Source: Letharia columbiana
Lineage: Eukaryota; Ascomycota; Lecanoromycetes; Lecanorales; Parmeliaceae
Length of the DNA stretch: 57,158 nt
Direction of reading: 5' to 3'
NCBI RefSeq assembly: GCF_014066305.1
Contig: NW_023501175.1
Span: 1 to 57,158 of the forward strand
In this document: positions 1-10,739 of the stretch, piece by piece
Layout: each line of letters begins with the position of its first letter
Numbering within the stretch: the stretch's first letter is position 1
Translations under genes and position numbers: made by a program
The notes under the pieces: generated by a model
The model's database searches: none
What the model was told of the DNA's origin: nothing
What the model saw: only the letters and a program-made list of their open reading frames with translations

Positions 1-969
1 GGTTATCGCTTGTTGTGCCGCCCAGAGAGCTTGGGCCCAGCGTGGCGTTTCTCGAAGCTGCCTCCAATCTGGTTTTGGCTTTCTTCATTGCTTTGTTTCC
101 GCGTCCAAGTTCCTCAGGATTGATCCAAGGGTAAGCGACTCGTTGAACGCCACCTTGTTTGGTTGATCGTTGCATGTACCCCGGCTTTTGGTCCCGAGCC
201 GGAATCGGCTGCTCCATAGATCTTGATCTTTCTTTCGCCTGCGAGCATAGTTTCTGTAATTCTACGGACGTACCGCCGAGCACTACCGCCTCATCGAGGA
301 CCTGAATCGCGTCGTGGTATGCTCTGACACAGAGCAGAGCCGAAGCCATGACCAGGAAAGCCTGCTGCTGCAGCGATTTGGCAATGGAGACGTTACCGGC
401 ATCACATTGTCTAGTAACTCCTGTGTCTAATTTCCCAATAATGCCTGCCAGAGCAGCGCTGACCTTGCACGGTAAGCTCTCCTTGTCAAGGTCCCAATAT
501 ACATCTTTGGTGTCGAAGACACCTAGAAAGGAGTCTAGCAGAAGACGGCCTTTGTACGCATCTGAAACCGCGAGCTCTCCGTAACCGAGCTCCCTAAAGT
601 GACGACCCCGATCGATCCACATCTTTGGATTGTAAGGGTCCAGACGGATTCCCCGACAGTGCGCTATCAGGACCTTTCCCAGACGCGTCCGAAGGACCTC
701 CTGCGACGGATTAGTCGTGGATTCGCGTGGCATACAAACTTGCACTACATCTTCAATCTGCGGAGGACCATCAATGCTAGTCTGTTTCCACTCGTGACCG
801 AAGACAAAAGGCGCGTCCAGGAGCGCTCGAAGGTAAGCTTGCTCTCCGGGTTCCTTGGCAGCGATGTCGTCTACGCGGTCACGCGGATCAGCCGAGCTCT
901 TCACCGGGTGGCCGAGAACGTACCTAGGTCGGCTCCTTCGTACATTCTGGCCGCCATCTCAGTTGACAT
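1..969 (-). CDS. TPR-containing, probably SET-domain protein (5' part; truncated at window edge)
   Basis: Seen: a minus-strand frame stays open to the left edge. Proposed exon 1 is 969..924 and exon 2 is 870..1, separated by a 53-nt intron (donor gtacgt, acceptor gcgtag, branch ctgat/gtgacc); about 305 residues are visible. It has a TPR-like repeat with the text GYGELAVSDAYKGRLLL and, further on, a GVQRVAYPW stretch. Known: in fungi this order (a TPR pair with 'LGYPDLAxxDAYKALLL', then a YPW linker) usually precedes a SET methyltransferase domain. Inferred: the SET domain lies beyond base 1. The start ATG at 969 follows a good GCC context; ATG 957 is an alternative. The family assignment rests on the TPR and linker only. 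Confidence 0.55.
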
Positions 970-2489
970 GGCGAGCTGGTTGGAAAGAACCCCAACTATG
1001 ACTCCGTCCGTCGAAGCAGGTGGAATCAGAGAATCTCAGGTGGGTTCGGGAAGGCTAGAGGAATCGGAACGTTAGTCAGCCATGCGGGACGACGAATCCG
1101 GCCTTGATGTACGAAAGTACACGGAAGGGATGGATGCGGGGTGGGTCAGTTTGGGAGGATGACCGACGACTCATGAACCCTACGGCTAGGATTCGAAATT
1201 CAAGAATCCATACATTTTGTACAAGTCGCCACGCGCAATACCCCTGAGTTGAATATCATCGCTTGTAGACGGCTTCAAATACTCCCACACGCATACATAG
1301 TACGAAGAATCGACAGCCACCCCTTCGCGTCTTGCTCGCGATCTCGCCTTTCTCAGACCCCCGTAGATCCCTCACGATATGATTCGTTCGCGTTGACTCG
1401 TGAGTCGTAACTCGCTCCCATCTCCCCAGTCACACGTCTGGAAAAGCGTGCGTGGACTTATCCTAATTACGGAACGCGAGATGAAAAACGTATTCGAGTG
1501 ATCTTTAGGGAAGGAGTTCCTGCCCGGGTAGGTACCCGATGGACCCTGGGGATATTTGAGAGCAACCGGAGTCGCAGTTCTGTTGTTCGGTGGAGTCGGT
1601 ATGATTGTGTCGAAAGATCGCCGGGCGTGAACAGCATCGTTGGATTTTAGATGCGAAAGCTGACGTATGAGACGGGGCGACTTATTAAGGTACATTGATC
1701 TAGTCATGAGTGTAATGTTTGATAATATATCTGTATTCATTTTGCAAATCAAACAATATTAACTTTGTAAGCGAATCATTTTTATCAATTTCTGAATGAA
1801 AAAACGTGTGCTGCATATTCTCGTAATTAAGAATCTAGCCCTACGAGTATCTTATCGGGTAGGTAGGTATATTACAGGTAGGGCTGAGTCTTTTTTGAAA
1901 TCTGGCTGTGATTGCTGCGCGTGTCGCACCCACTCACGTGCTATCTCTAATTATTATAATAAAGCTGTTGGCAAATAATTAACCAGTGTTTTGGAACCTG
2001 GGGCCAATCTTCGCTCGTGTACATCCCAACTTTACAGAGCTATCATATTGATAGTAGAAGATATTTACTCTTGTTCTTCTCCTACGCATAAGACAGTGTA
2101 ATAATGAGGTTGATATGAAAAGGAATTGATAGGGGCTTTCAAGCGCCTGTATTCGTTTTGAGTGGTAACCAAAATGTAGGGGTTTAATACAGTTTAGGGC
2201 GGCAGTGAGCGTATTGCGGCACTAACACGCCTAGAAAGAGAAGTCCAGCCGCCAGGGTTTGCTTTCCGTCTCCCACGGCGTGTGTGGGGTTTCCCGTTCT
2301 TGTCTCTTCCCCATTATTGTTTCAGCATGATAGCGGCGTCTTTCTAACACCTTTCTCATTCTCGCGTTGAGGCAAACCTTTGCTGTCATCTTAGAAATAC
2401 TTGAGTAATTGATTGACGTTATCTCACCTACTGTCGCCCCATCCCTATCTTTCCAGAAGAACAAAAAACATCTCACCCACCCATTAACC
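970..2489. other. Intergenic, no convincing gene
   Basis: Short ORFs on both strands show no recognisable domain. Bases about 1740-2200 are AT-rich, with short GGTAGGTA runs near 1860. The last 60 bases before 2490 are a pyrimidine- and A-rich leader typical of a fungal 5' UTR. No RNA gene seen. Confidence 0.5.
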
Positions 2490-3935
2490 ATGGCACCCCA
2501 CAGCACCTCCGATCCAACCCTGGATCCCTACTCCACCATTCTTTCCTATGGCTTCCAACCCTCCGCCACACAAACCAAGTCCCTCCACAATCCCGCCCTC
2601 CTCCACCGCTCCCTCGCTCACCGACCCGACACCGTAACCCACGCCTCAGGCATCCACCTCACCCTCTCCTCCGGCCGCACCATCATCGACGCCTGCGGCG
2701 GCGCCGCCGTCTCCTGCATCGGCCAGAACAACGACGAGGTCCTCGCCGCCGCCCTGCAGCAGATGCGAACCGTAAGCTACGTGCACACGGGCGCCTACAC
2801 GACGTCCTCGGCCGAAGACCTCGCCTCCGTCATCCTCGACGTCGGCGCTCCGTACGGGCTCGAGAAGGCCTTCTTCGTCGGCAGCGGCAGCGAAGCCATG
2901 GACGCGGCGATGAAGCTCGCGCGGCAGTTCTTCTACGAGGGCGGACGGCCCGAGCGTAGGCATTTCGTGGCCAGGAGGCAGAGCTATCATGGCGCTACTC
3001 TCGGCGCCATGTCCCTGTCCAGTAATCTCGCGAGGAAGGTGCCGTATGAGCCGCTCTTGTTGAGTAACGTGAGCCATGTCGGCCCCGCGTATGCGTATCA
3101 GTATCAACGTGCAGAGGAGTCGGAGGAGCAGTATGTCATGCGCCTTGCTGAAGAATTGGATGGTGAGTTCCAGCGTCTGGGGCCTGAGACCGTCATCGCG
3201 TTCGTCGCCGAACCAATCGTCGGCGCAACGTCCGGATGCGTGCCTGCTCCCTCTGGCTATTTCCGCGCCGTGAGGGAGGTATGCGATAGGTATGGCGTTT
3301 TGCTGATTCTGGACGAGGTGATGTGCGGGATGGGCCGCTGCGGCTCTTATTTCGCTTTTGAGCAACAGGCCGTGGTGCCGGATATCATGACCATGGGTAA
3401 GGGATTAGGCGGCGGTTATGCGCCGATTGCTGGTGTGTTGGTTGGTCGGAAGGTGGTCAAGGGGTTGAGAGATGGGACGGGCATGTTCAATCATGGGCAT
3501 ACGTATCAAGCCCATCCATTGAGTTGCGCGAGTGCACTGGCTGTGCAGAAGATCATCAAGAGAGACGGTCTAGTCGAGCGGTGCAGAGACAGGGGTCTGT
3601 TTCTCGAGAGGGAACTACGTGAGGCTTTAGAGGGTAGGAAATACGTAGGCGATGTCCGGGGCCGGGGCCTCTTTTGGGGCATCGAGTTTGTGCAGAACAA
3701 AGAAACGAAGAGGAGCTTTGAGCCGAAGACCGAATTTGGGTATAGGGTGCAGAGGAAGGCTTTTGATCTAGGAGTTGCTCTCTATCCTGGGGCAGCAACT
3801 GTCGACGGGGTCAGGGGTGATCATGTGTTGATTGCTCCGCCTTATACTGTCACAGAAGCAGAGTTGAAGACGATTGTGCAGGTTTTAAGGGAGGCTTATG
3901 ATGCTGTAGAGCGGGGTGTCGATGAAGTAAATTGA
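2490..3935 (+). CDS. Class III PLP-dependent aminotransferase
   Basis: Intronless, 481 aa. The frame is open further upstream to a TTG at 2409, but ATG 2490 has the ideal CCATGG context. Seen: GSGSEAMDAAMKLARQF (cofactor phosphate region), HGATLGAMSLS, the PLP-binding aspartate in LILDEVMCGMGRCG (Asp275), the Schiff-base lysine in MGKGLGGGYAPIAG (Lys304), and the C-terminal GHTYQAHPLSCASALA block. All core features of class III (omega) aminotransferases are present at normal length. Known: the family transfers amino groups from omega-amino acids or amines to keto acids using pyridoxal phosphate. The substrate cannot be read from sequence. No targeting signal is obvious, so it is probably cytosolic. 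Its 3' end faces an aldo/keto reductase gene 315 bases away. Confidence 0.92.
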   Translation: MAPHSTSDPTLDPYSTILSYGFQPSATQTKSLHNPALLHRSLAHRPDTVTHASGIHLTLSSGRTIIDACGGAAVSCIGQNNDEVLAAALQQMRTVSYVHTGAYTTSSAEDLASVILDVGAPYGLEKAFFVGSGSEAMDAAMKLARQFFYEGGRPERRHFVARRQSYHGATLGAMSLSSNLARKVPYEPLLLSNVSHVGPAYAYQYQRAEESEEQYVMRLAEELDGEFQRLGPETVIAFVAEPIVGATSGCVPAPSGYFRAVREVCDRYGVLLILDEVMCGMGRCGSYFAFEQQAVVPDIMTMGKGLGGGYAPIAGVLVGRKVVKGLRDGTGMFNHGHTYQAHPLSCASALAVQKIIKRDGLVERCRDRGLFLERELREALEGRKYVGDVRGRGLFWGIEFVQNKETKRSFEPKTEFGYRVQRKAFDLGVALYPGAATVDGVRGDHVLIAPPYTVTEAELKTIVQVLREAYDAVERGVDEVN

Positions 3936-4250
3936 CATAGGAATTGGGAAAGTTGTTGAGAAGATGTTGGATGAAGGGGGGTTCTACCCGTGGACTTTGG
4001 ATACGAGCGGTTTGTTACCTCCACGTCCTCTAAAGTACGCTCTCATACTCTTGAAATTTTTGTTGGTCAAAATTTGATCTTACGAGAATAGGGAAAGATG
4101 CGATTACTATCCTCGGATTATATTCAAGGCGAATTGCCAACGTTGCAAATCCATGACCGTTTCAAATTCCTACATCAGATATATGCCCTTAATTTGATGA
4201 GCGGGTCTTCGCCCAAATCTTATCACTCGAGCGTATGGCATCAAGAGGAA
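3936..4250. other. Tail-to-tail intergenic gap
   Basis: 315 bases between two convergent genes. It must hold both 3' UTRs and polyadenylation signals. No gene is visible. Confidence 0.6.
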
Positions 4251-5405
4251 TCAGTCCTTGTGAGGCTTCGGAGCCTTGCTCCTCGGCACAGTGTCCAAAC
4301 CGCCCGAAGACTTCACGAAGAAAATATCGCCCGGACCCATCCTGGAATTGTACTTGGGGCCACCTCCATACTCGAAAACGAAATTGAGTGGGAATCCGTG
4401 GTCAAAGGGCGCAGCGCCGTCAATCTCATCGATCTCTTCATCGCTCAGTTCGATACCCAACGCCTCGATGTTGCTCTTCAGATGCTCTATCTTGCGCCCA
4501 CCGACGATCGGGAAGACATACGGCGACTTGTGCCTCACGTACGCCAATGCGATGCTGGTGATCAGGGTTCCCTTTTCCTTTGCGAGTTTGTCGAGAGCTG
4601 CGGAGACTTTCTTCCCATTTTCGGATTGGCCAACCTTGCGACCTTCCTCCTTCTTCTCGTAATCTTCCGGGCTCATGAACGCGCCTCGGCCGAGTGCGCC
4701 CCACGGGGCCAAAGCCATCCCTTCGGACTCGCACATGGGGATGATGTCGCGCTCAAAGTCGCGCACTGCAGCGTTCCATAGGCCCTGGTAGACGCTGAAC
4801 TGGGTAAGACCTTGCTGGCGGGCATACTCGTTCGCTTTGCTGACGATCCAAGCGGGTGTGTCGCTGATCCCCAGGTAGAGCACTTTCCCGGAAGCCACGA
4901 CGTGATGCAGCGCTTTCATGATCTCGGGGATCGAAGTGGTAAAATCCCACCAGTGAATGTACAGTAAGTCGATGTAACTCGTCCGAAGCTTCTTCAAGCT
5001 AGCCTCAAGGGAGACGCGCAGGCTCTTGGAGGAGTTACCTAGGTAGTTCGATTTTATCGTCACGGGCTCGGACGGATAAGGGGACGTGAATTTGGTCGCG
5101 AGGACGATCTGGTCGCGGTTCCGCCGCGACTCCATCCACTCCCCGAGCCACTTCTCGGTCTCCTCGCCTTGGTAGTTGTTGGCCGTGTCGATGAAATTGC
5201 CCCCGTTGTCGAAAAAGTGGTCGAGCATGCCGAACGAGGTTTCCTTGTCGCACTCGCCCAGGAAGCCCGACCAGGCCTCGCCGAAGTTCATGGCCCCGAG
5301 ACATAACGGGGATACCCGCACACCTGCCGTGGGAGCGAGGATGCGTTGGTGGCCGAGGAGGCTCTTGGGTTTGGGGGCCGGTTGGTGAGCTAGGGTCGCT
5401 GCCAT
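4251..5405 (-). CDS. Aldo/keto reductase, aryl-alcohol dehydrogenase (AAD) type
   Basis: Intronless, 384 aa. ATG 5405 is preferred: it has A-rich context, and the conserved N-terminus starts soon after, while the upstream extension looks like translated leader. Seen: the catalytic tetrad Asp73 and Tyr78 (NFIDTANNYQ), Lys105 (VLATK) and His151 (LLYIHWWD), plus the cofactor-side GISDTPAWIV, FSVYQGLWN and PIVGGRK motifs. Known: fungal AAD-type AKRs reduce aryl aldehydes with NADPH, and relatives such as norsolorinic acid reductase act in polyketide pathways. Inferred: cytosolic NADPH-dependent reductase of unknown substrate. It converges with the aminotransferase; no other pathway gene is nearby, so a shared pathway is speculative. 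Confidence 0.92.
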   Translation of the reverse strand: MAATLAHQPAPKPKSLLGHQRILAPTAGVRVSPLCLGAMNFGEAWSGFLGECDKETSFGMLDHFFDNGGNFIDTANNYQGEETEKWLGEWMESRRNRDQIVLATKFTSPYPSEPVTIKSNYLGNSSKSLRVSLEASLKKLRTSYIDLLYIHWWDFTTSIPEIMKALHHVVASGKVLYLGISDTPAWIVSKANEYARQQGLTQFSVYQGLWNAAVRDFERDIIPMCESEGMALAPWGALGRGAFMSPEDYEKKEEGRKVGQSENGKKVSAALDKLAKEKGTLITSIALAYVRHKSPYVFPIVGGRKIEHLKSNIEALGIELSDEEIDEIDGAAPFDHGFPLNFVFEYGGGPKYNSRMGPGDIFFVKSSGGLDTVPRSKAPKPHKD

Positions 5406-6004
5406 TTTTGTCTTGGATGTTTGACTGGTATGGATTTGCGGGGAATTTCCCCACGGGAAGGGGCAGCGCTTCTTTTCTACTTTCGTTCGTTGACCGAATT
5501 TCTTGGCATTGATTGCTCGATACTCGTATCTACTCGCCCTTAAATCCGATAAATCCGGCGTAACATCGAAATGCCTAAGTTCTATGAGAACTCGATATAT
5601 TGATATCAAATGACTCGTAAATGTTCGCAAAATTTATTGTGTGAATATAGTTAGTATAGAAAAGAGAGTTTCAGGTAGAAGGAGTGGATTAGGTGGGTTT
5701 TAGGGCATGTCACGCCGAAAACTCACCCGGAACCCACCGCAATCCGCGGATTATGAGGTTTCGGATTTATCGGATTTTAGAGCGTATATCCGGGTAGATA
5801 TGAGTAAGCGTATACATATCTTGACATTGATGCTCACGCTTATCAAGCAACCCTCTCGAGCCTCTATCATACAATATCACTAACACCATTCACGCGATCG
5901 GATTTCACGCTTATACCGGACATACCAAACGCACAAAAAGTTGTTGAGAAGAGACCGAGAATGCGCGTGGAGCTCGTGAATACGAATGTGGTTTACTCCA
6001 GCCT
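5406..6004. other. Upstream region of the AKR gene
   Basis: About 600 bases. The motif 'ccgataaatccg' near 5548 has inverted relatives near 5765-5775 (cggatttatcggattt), which could be a regulatory dyad or chance. No gene seen. Confidence 0.35.
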
Positions 6005-6300
6005 TTACGGGTAGCGTGTCTTGGCTTTGGCTCCTGTATCTTCACTACTCGCTGCTGTGCATCTGATGGGCCCCGTCGACGTCGCACCTGCTTGGGGAGC
6101 GCCTACCGCTTGCCCTCCGACCTCTTCTTCACTGCCAGAGACCTCTGCTGGTGCCTTGGTCGCCGAGGCCGACTGTCTGATCAACGAAGCATACACGCTT
6201 TCATGGTGCGCCCGAACGAGAGGCGCTCGATCGACGAAGAGGGAAAGTGACAGGGCCGCGTGATGGGCCTCGACGACGTTGTCGGTTGTGAGGCATTGCT
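6005..6300 (-). CDS. Candidate 3'-terminal exon of an unknown protein
   Basis: A minus-strand frame opens just after an intron-acceptor-like sequence (ctgtatag at about 6301) and runs to a stop at 6005, about 97 codons. It is Ala/Ser-rich with a helical start (TTDNVVEAHHAALSLSLFVD). No upstream exon could be placed with confidence between 6300 and 7130, although an ATG-started frame at 7093..6821 might belong to it. No domain is recognised. A chance ORF is possible. Confidence 0.2.
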
Positions 6301-7459
6301 ATACAGTCCACATAGGATAATATGCTAGTCTGGAGGTTTGTATAACTTCAAAGACAGTTGGGTTACTAGAGGATCGGTGACGGCCGGTGGACTCGTAGGA
6401 ATGTGTATGGAACGGGGGATATGCGAAGATGCCGAGCTTCGAATTCAAATTTGCACAGCCCAAATGCTTGCCGGTCTTGAGGATGTACCAGCGCCATTTG
6501 AGGCCTCATTCTCGCAGTCAGAATACCGCAAAGATGCCTTCGGCCGATTTAAATGTCTCTCATTTGTTACAAGGGTCACAAGCTTCTCGATCAGAGTCGG
6601 TTATTATAGTCGCCTTGCATAGCAACGTTCATGTGCCCGGCCACCTCACTCAGTGAGCGGTAGGTTCTCGCGGGAAAAGCATCTCTCTGTCTGTTGATTG
6701 CTGTGTTGCGTACTATCACCACTGTTCCGGATCGAGGTGTAATGACAAGCGGAAGAAGCTGGCTGCGCAAGATGAGTGTTATGGCGAGCAGATTTGTTTT
6801 CCATTGGCTTGCCGACAAGTTTAAGCCTTCTCCCCAGAATGATGTCCTTCGCACCAGGAAGGAGTGGTGCGCTTCTTTGGGTCCAGAGATTTTATGGCCA
6901 CAATGGCTGAAGCCGCGCCATCTCGCCTTGGATGGTTACTGTCCGGGGGTCGGATCGAGGTGCTGGACGACTCAGTGTACTGAGACTCTCGCGGATTCGA
7001 TTGTTGATGCCCTTGTGTCAACTCTTCCTCCCCAGGCATGAACGGCTTGGACTGAACCGGGTAGTCTGCAGATTTCCTAGTCCCGAACCTCATTTATGTG
7101 AGTCCTTCAACGGTTTCCTGTAATACTGTGGTAGTGCATTCGGCACCACTACCATTCATCCCGCCAACCAGCTTGCATGTTTTTCATGACGATTGAGGTC
7201 GTATGCCTGCCTCTGTCTCAGCGGTTTAGGTGAGCTTATGAAGCAACAAACTATGCTTATGTAAAACAGCCTTTGGCTGGATGGTCGCAAGCAACAGTAC
7301 TCTACAGTGAACGCCTGATCTTGTATGCCACTGCATAAGTGTTCCACCGCTTCACGCCCAGCTGATGCTGGAAGGTCATCCACAAGCGACAACGAACCTC
7401 ATTTGGCTCCATCCTTCTGACTAGCCTTGTTGCACATTACACTCCTTTTCAAAGACGGC
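6301..7459. other. Unresolved stretch without a secure gene
   Basis: It holds an ATG-started minus frame of 90 codons (7093..6821; Ser/Pro/Arg-rich, no domain) and a plus-strand frame of similar length with no ATG start (6694..7041). Neither resembles a known family. Nothing else seen. Confidence 0.3.
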
Positions 7460-8133
7460 TCATAACGTTGCATCCCCACTCATCTCATCCTTCCGCGCCT
7501 TCTCATCCCTTTCAAACGCCAAATATTCTTTCTGCAGACCCGTCAACGTATGCAGATTTCTCCAGAACTGTTCTTCATTTTCTCTGTTTTGCAAAGGTTG
7601 CCGGCTGCCTATTCTGGGGTCGTCCTGACAAGGGCATCTTCCTGGTATTTCTCTCATTCGACCGCCTCCGTCGTCTACGTGGGCGTATCTTGTCAGCCAG
7701 GAGAGGAGAGAAAGAGGAGATAAAGAAGGGGGTGGAGGAGGGTATTTGACCTTCTTTGATATACCGGATGTGGAGACCGCGCTCCTTGGGTGGGTCACGG
7801 GCGTAGGAATAGAAGGTGTGCTCTTATGGCATCGAAATTTGTTTAGCGATGGAGTGTTAAAAGAGGAGGCCTCGGGATTCGAGGGGAGGTTGGCGGATGT
7901 TTTGTGGGGTGAAAGTGGGGAAAAGGCCGTTTCGCCTCATGTTTGTCAAACGCAGCTGGCTGCCCCGCTCGATAGGTCACGGGACGCAATGCCAGCTGTT
8001 CTCGATGTCTCCAGCGATCACGTCTTCTCGGATATCGTACGTGTTCAATTCCGTGCGGTTGATAAAAAAAAAAAACCCCGAAAAATTTTTTCCCCTAAAA
8101 CAAAAGGGCTAAAAGAAAAACACCCCTTTTTGC

Positions 8134-8176
<43 letters not shown>

Positions 8177-8389
8177 TTTTAAAAAAACCCTTTATAACAA
8201 TAAAAAAAAAAAAAATAAAAAAAAAAAAAAAAAAAAAAAAAAATTAGGAGAGATCAAGGATCCAGATCTCCCTTGCCTACCAACACACATAGCGTTAATT
8301 GCATAACCGCCCGCCCAAAGATCGAACAATCGAGCCTTGAAAGGATACCGATCGACATCGACAATGACTTCGACCGAGTCGTCCTCCAT
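7460..8389 (-). CDS. Candidate broken or mis-assembled gene, unknown function
   Basis: Several minus-strand stretches read like coding sequence but do not join cleanly. They are an ATG-started segment at 8389 (EVIVDVDRYPFKARLFDLWA), a segment at about 8060..7980 (TELNTYDIREDVIAGDIENSW), a Ser/Thr/Pro-rich open stretch about 7915..7740, and a charged C-terminal stretch ending at 7460 (EEQFWRNLHTLTGLQKEYLA). An anomalous homopolymer tract (8060..8246) separates the first two. I do not recognise the protein. It may be one spliced gene whose middle is corrupted, or unrelated ORFs. Confidence 0.25.
8060..8246. repeat. Homopolymer-rich low-complexity tract, likely assembly artefact
   Basis: Long A runs, interrupted by short C4, T6 and G3 blocks, form almost the whole tract, with abrupt edges into normal-complexity DNA. 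Nothing biological is apparent. The texture matches the tract at 27237-27590. The lysine-rich ORF across it is meaningless. Confidence 0.7.
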
Positions 8390-9026
8390 TTCAAATTAGT
8401 CCCGTGAACACTGCAGATAGAATGACGAAAGCATTGATCGTGGCAGTGGATAGTGTGTTCGAAAAAAGTGTGAGCTTAAGTGCAGATTCCCGTGTGAACA
8501 CATCTTGAATCATCTGTGTTCCGGCTAGACCGACGACGCGGATGTCACTGTCTACCCTACGCCATATCTTCGTGTTTCGGTGAACGGCTCCAAAGCAGGA
8601 AATTCCTGGCTTCAAGCGCGGAAATTCAAAGATACATCCTTACCAACACCACTGAGATACCCACCTCTATCATCGAAGACACAGGCATTGCTTACTCGTG
8701 ATGCCGCCCGTGACATATCTAGACCGGTGGTGATGTCAAAAGTCGTGCTGTTTTTGTGGAGAACACCGATGACGTAAGTTTTGTCAGGTATATGCACGCA
8801 TCAGACACATCGCAGATGCAGGACTCCGAGGCTGACGGGGTGAGTTTGACTGCACTTACAGCTATTCCGATGACGCGGAAGCTGTACGTCATGTGGCTCA
8901 CTTGGAAGCAACTTTTTTCCCTAAATGGAGCCCTGTACTCCAGATGGTGACCATGATGGCAGCGTAAGTCTGGGTCAAACAGATGCTTCAGAGCGATTGA
9001 AATCTCAGCTTGACATGGTTTTCATT
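8390..9026. other. Intergenic, weak ORFs only
   Basis: Downstream of the MFS gene. Minus-strand frames such as 8615..8391 (no ATG start; ends INAFVILSAVFTGLI) and 8797..8612 could be exon fragments of the 7460-8389 candidate, but no consistent splicing was found. Confidence 0.3.
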
Positions 9027-10739
9027 TTAACTCTCCCTACGCGTTTCCACCTCATCCGGCCGCGAAGCAACCGGCATCATATTGACTTCTGCCTCCAACT
9101 CAGCCTTCTCGTCTGTCGTGAGGTCACTCTTGGCCTTGTCGATCTTGACAAAGCCCACTAGCAGAAGCAAAGACACCCCCGCACAGCCAACACCAAACCA
9201 ACACGCCACCTTGTAGCTTTCCTTGAGCCCAAGATGGGATGTAGCAGTGGCAACAATATCAGCGAACCCGAGAAAGACGCTGATGCCCAGGAAGACGAGG
9301 CAATTAATCAAAGCGCCTGCAAGACCCTGTCTCTTCCTAGGCATGCTTGTCGTTATGAAGATGTTGCTGACGCTGTAGGTTATGTCGACGCCCACGGTTG
9401 CGCCGATCATGGCGGGAAAGATGTAGGCCCAGTAGTTGGGGTTCTCGGGCATTATGGCGAACATCAGGACACAAACAACGTAGCCAGTGGCTGAGATTAT
9501 CATCAGGGCTGTTCCTGGTAGTAGATGAAGCAGAAAGCCGCCCGCCGTTGCGAGGAAGATGCCGCCTGCAGCCATTGGCGTATACCATGCCGTTGTCTGT
9601 AAGGAAGTCGCATGCAATACTTTCTCAATACTAGACTTGGGGTCAGCGTAGGAACTAGCCGGGGGTTGATGAGTACACACTAGAAGCTAGCATAGAAGAG
9701 GTATATTCCAAATACGCCGTATGAGAAGAACAGCGCAACCACAAGCGCCTTCATATGCTTGACCTTGAATAGATCGAAAGGTAATAGAGGCATTTTTGCA
9801 ATCCACCCCTCAACGTAAATGGCTCCACCTAGTAACAGACAGCCCAAGACAAAGGTCACGTAAATGTAAGGTGTGTTCCAACCATCAGGAGCATGTGAGC
9901 TATCAGTAATAGCGAAGACAACCAACAACAGCCCTGGGACGATCGTAAAGACTCCCAGCCAGTCCATTTTGACTTCATAAGCCTGCCTCTCATAACGATC
10001 GGACGGTATCGTTAAAAAGGCAATGGAGCTAATCAGAAACAGTAATATCGATCCAATCCAAAAATACCAACCCCAAGGTAGATACTGTCCACTCAGTCCA
10101 CCAAAGAAAATACCTGTGAAAAAGCCTATTGGCGAACAAGCCCCATAAAGACTGAACACCAGGTTTTTCCTCGGCCCTGGGCGATAGATGCTTCCTAGCA
10201 GCATGACCCCAGCAGGTAAAAACGCAGCAGGTCCAAGACCCTGAAGTGCGCGGCAGAAGTTTAGCATGAGGTAATTGCGGCTGAAGCCTCCTATCAAAGA
10301 CCAAAGGAAGAACCAGATCATCCCGAACATGAAGACGGTGCAGCCACCGTAGATGTCGGCGAGGCGGCCGAAGGGAAGTAAGAAAGCCCCCGTGATCAGA
10401 GAGAATACGTTCGCGGGCCACGTTTGTGATTGGGCAGGGATGTCGAGAGCGGTTGCCAGGGTCGGTAGGATCACGTTGAAACCACTGACGAAATATTCCT
10501 ACCGACATGGTGAGTGGCGGGTGTTGACATAGACTTGGGCCAGGAATACTACTTACTGCCATAATCATGGATGCCAACAGTGAGAAGCAAAAGCCAAACT
10601 CTGTCCATACGGTTTTGAACTTGGCAGGTCTTTGCCTGCCAAGCCGCTCGATGCGGGCTTGCATGCCTTCCCCTTCTTCAACCCCTGCTGGATCCTTCGG
10701 TGGGCTAACACTGAATGCTACCTCGCTGGGTGCGGTCAT
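9027..10739 (-). CDS. MFS transporter, DHA2 (14-TMS) drug:H+ antiporter type
   Basis: Three exons: 10739..10557, 10498..9681 and 9630..9027 (534 aa; lengths sum to a multiple of 3). Introns are 58 and 50 nt, with gtaagt and gtgtgt donors and a ctgacc branch in the second. Seen: a hydrophilic N-terminus of about 50 aa, EYFVSGFNVILPTL in TM1, the MFS motif-A relative GRLADIYGG, ALQGLGPAAFLPAG, and many further hydrophobic helices ending with a charged cytoplasmic tail. Known: fungal DHA2 relatives of ATR1 export toxins, azoles or secondary metabolites at the plasma membrane. Inferred: proton-coupled exporter of unknown substrate. The second junction restores the family's YASFYIE sequence, which supports the model. 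Confidence 0.9.

Noticed and set aside
1372..1752. Minus-strand ORF of 126 codons
   Set aside because: No domain and poor codon character in an AT-changing spacer.
7746..8306. Lysine-rich plus-strand ORF
   Set aside because: It crosses the poly-A homopolymer tract; the lysine run is an artefact.
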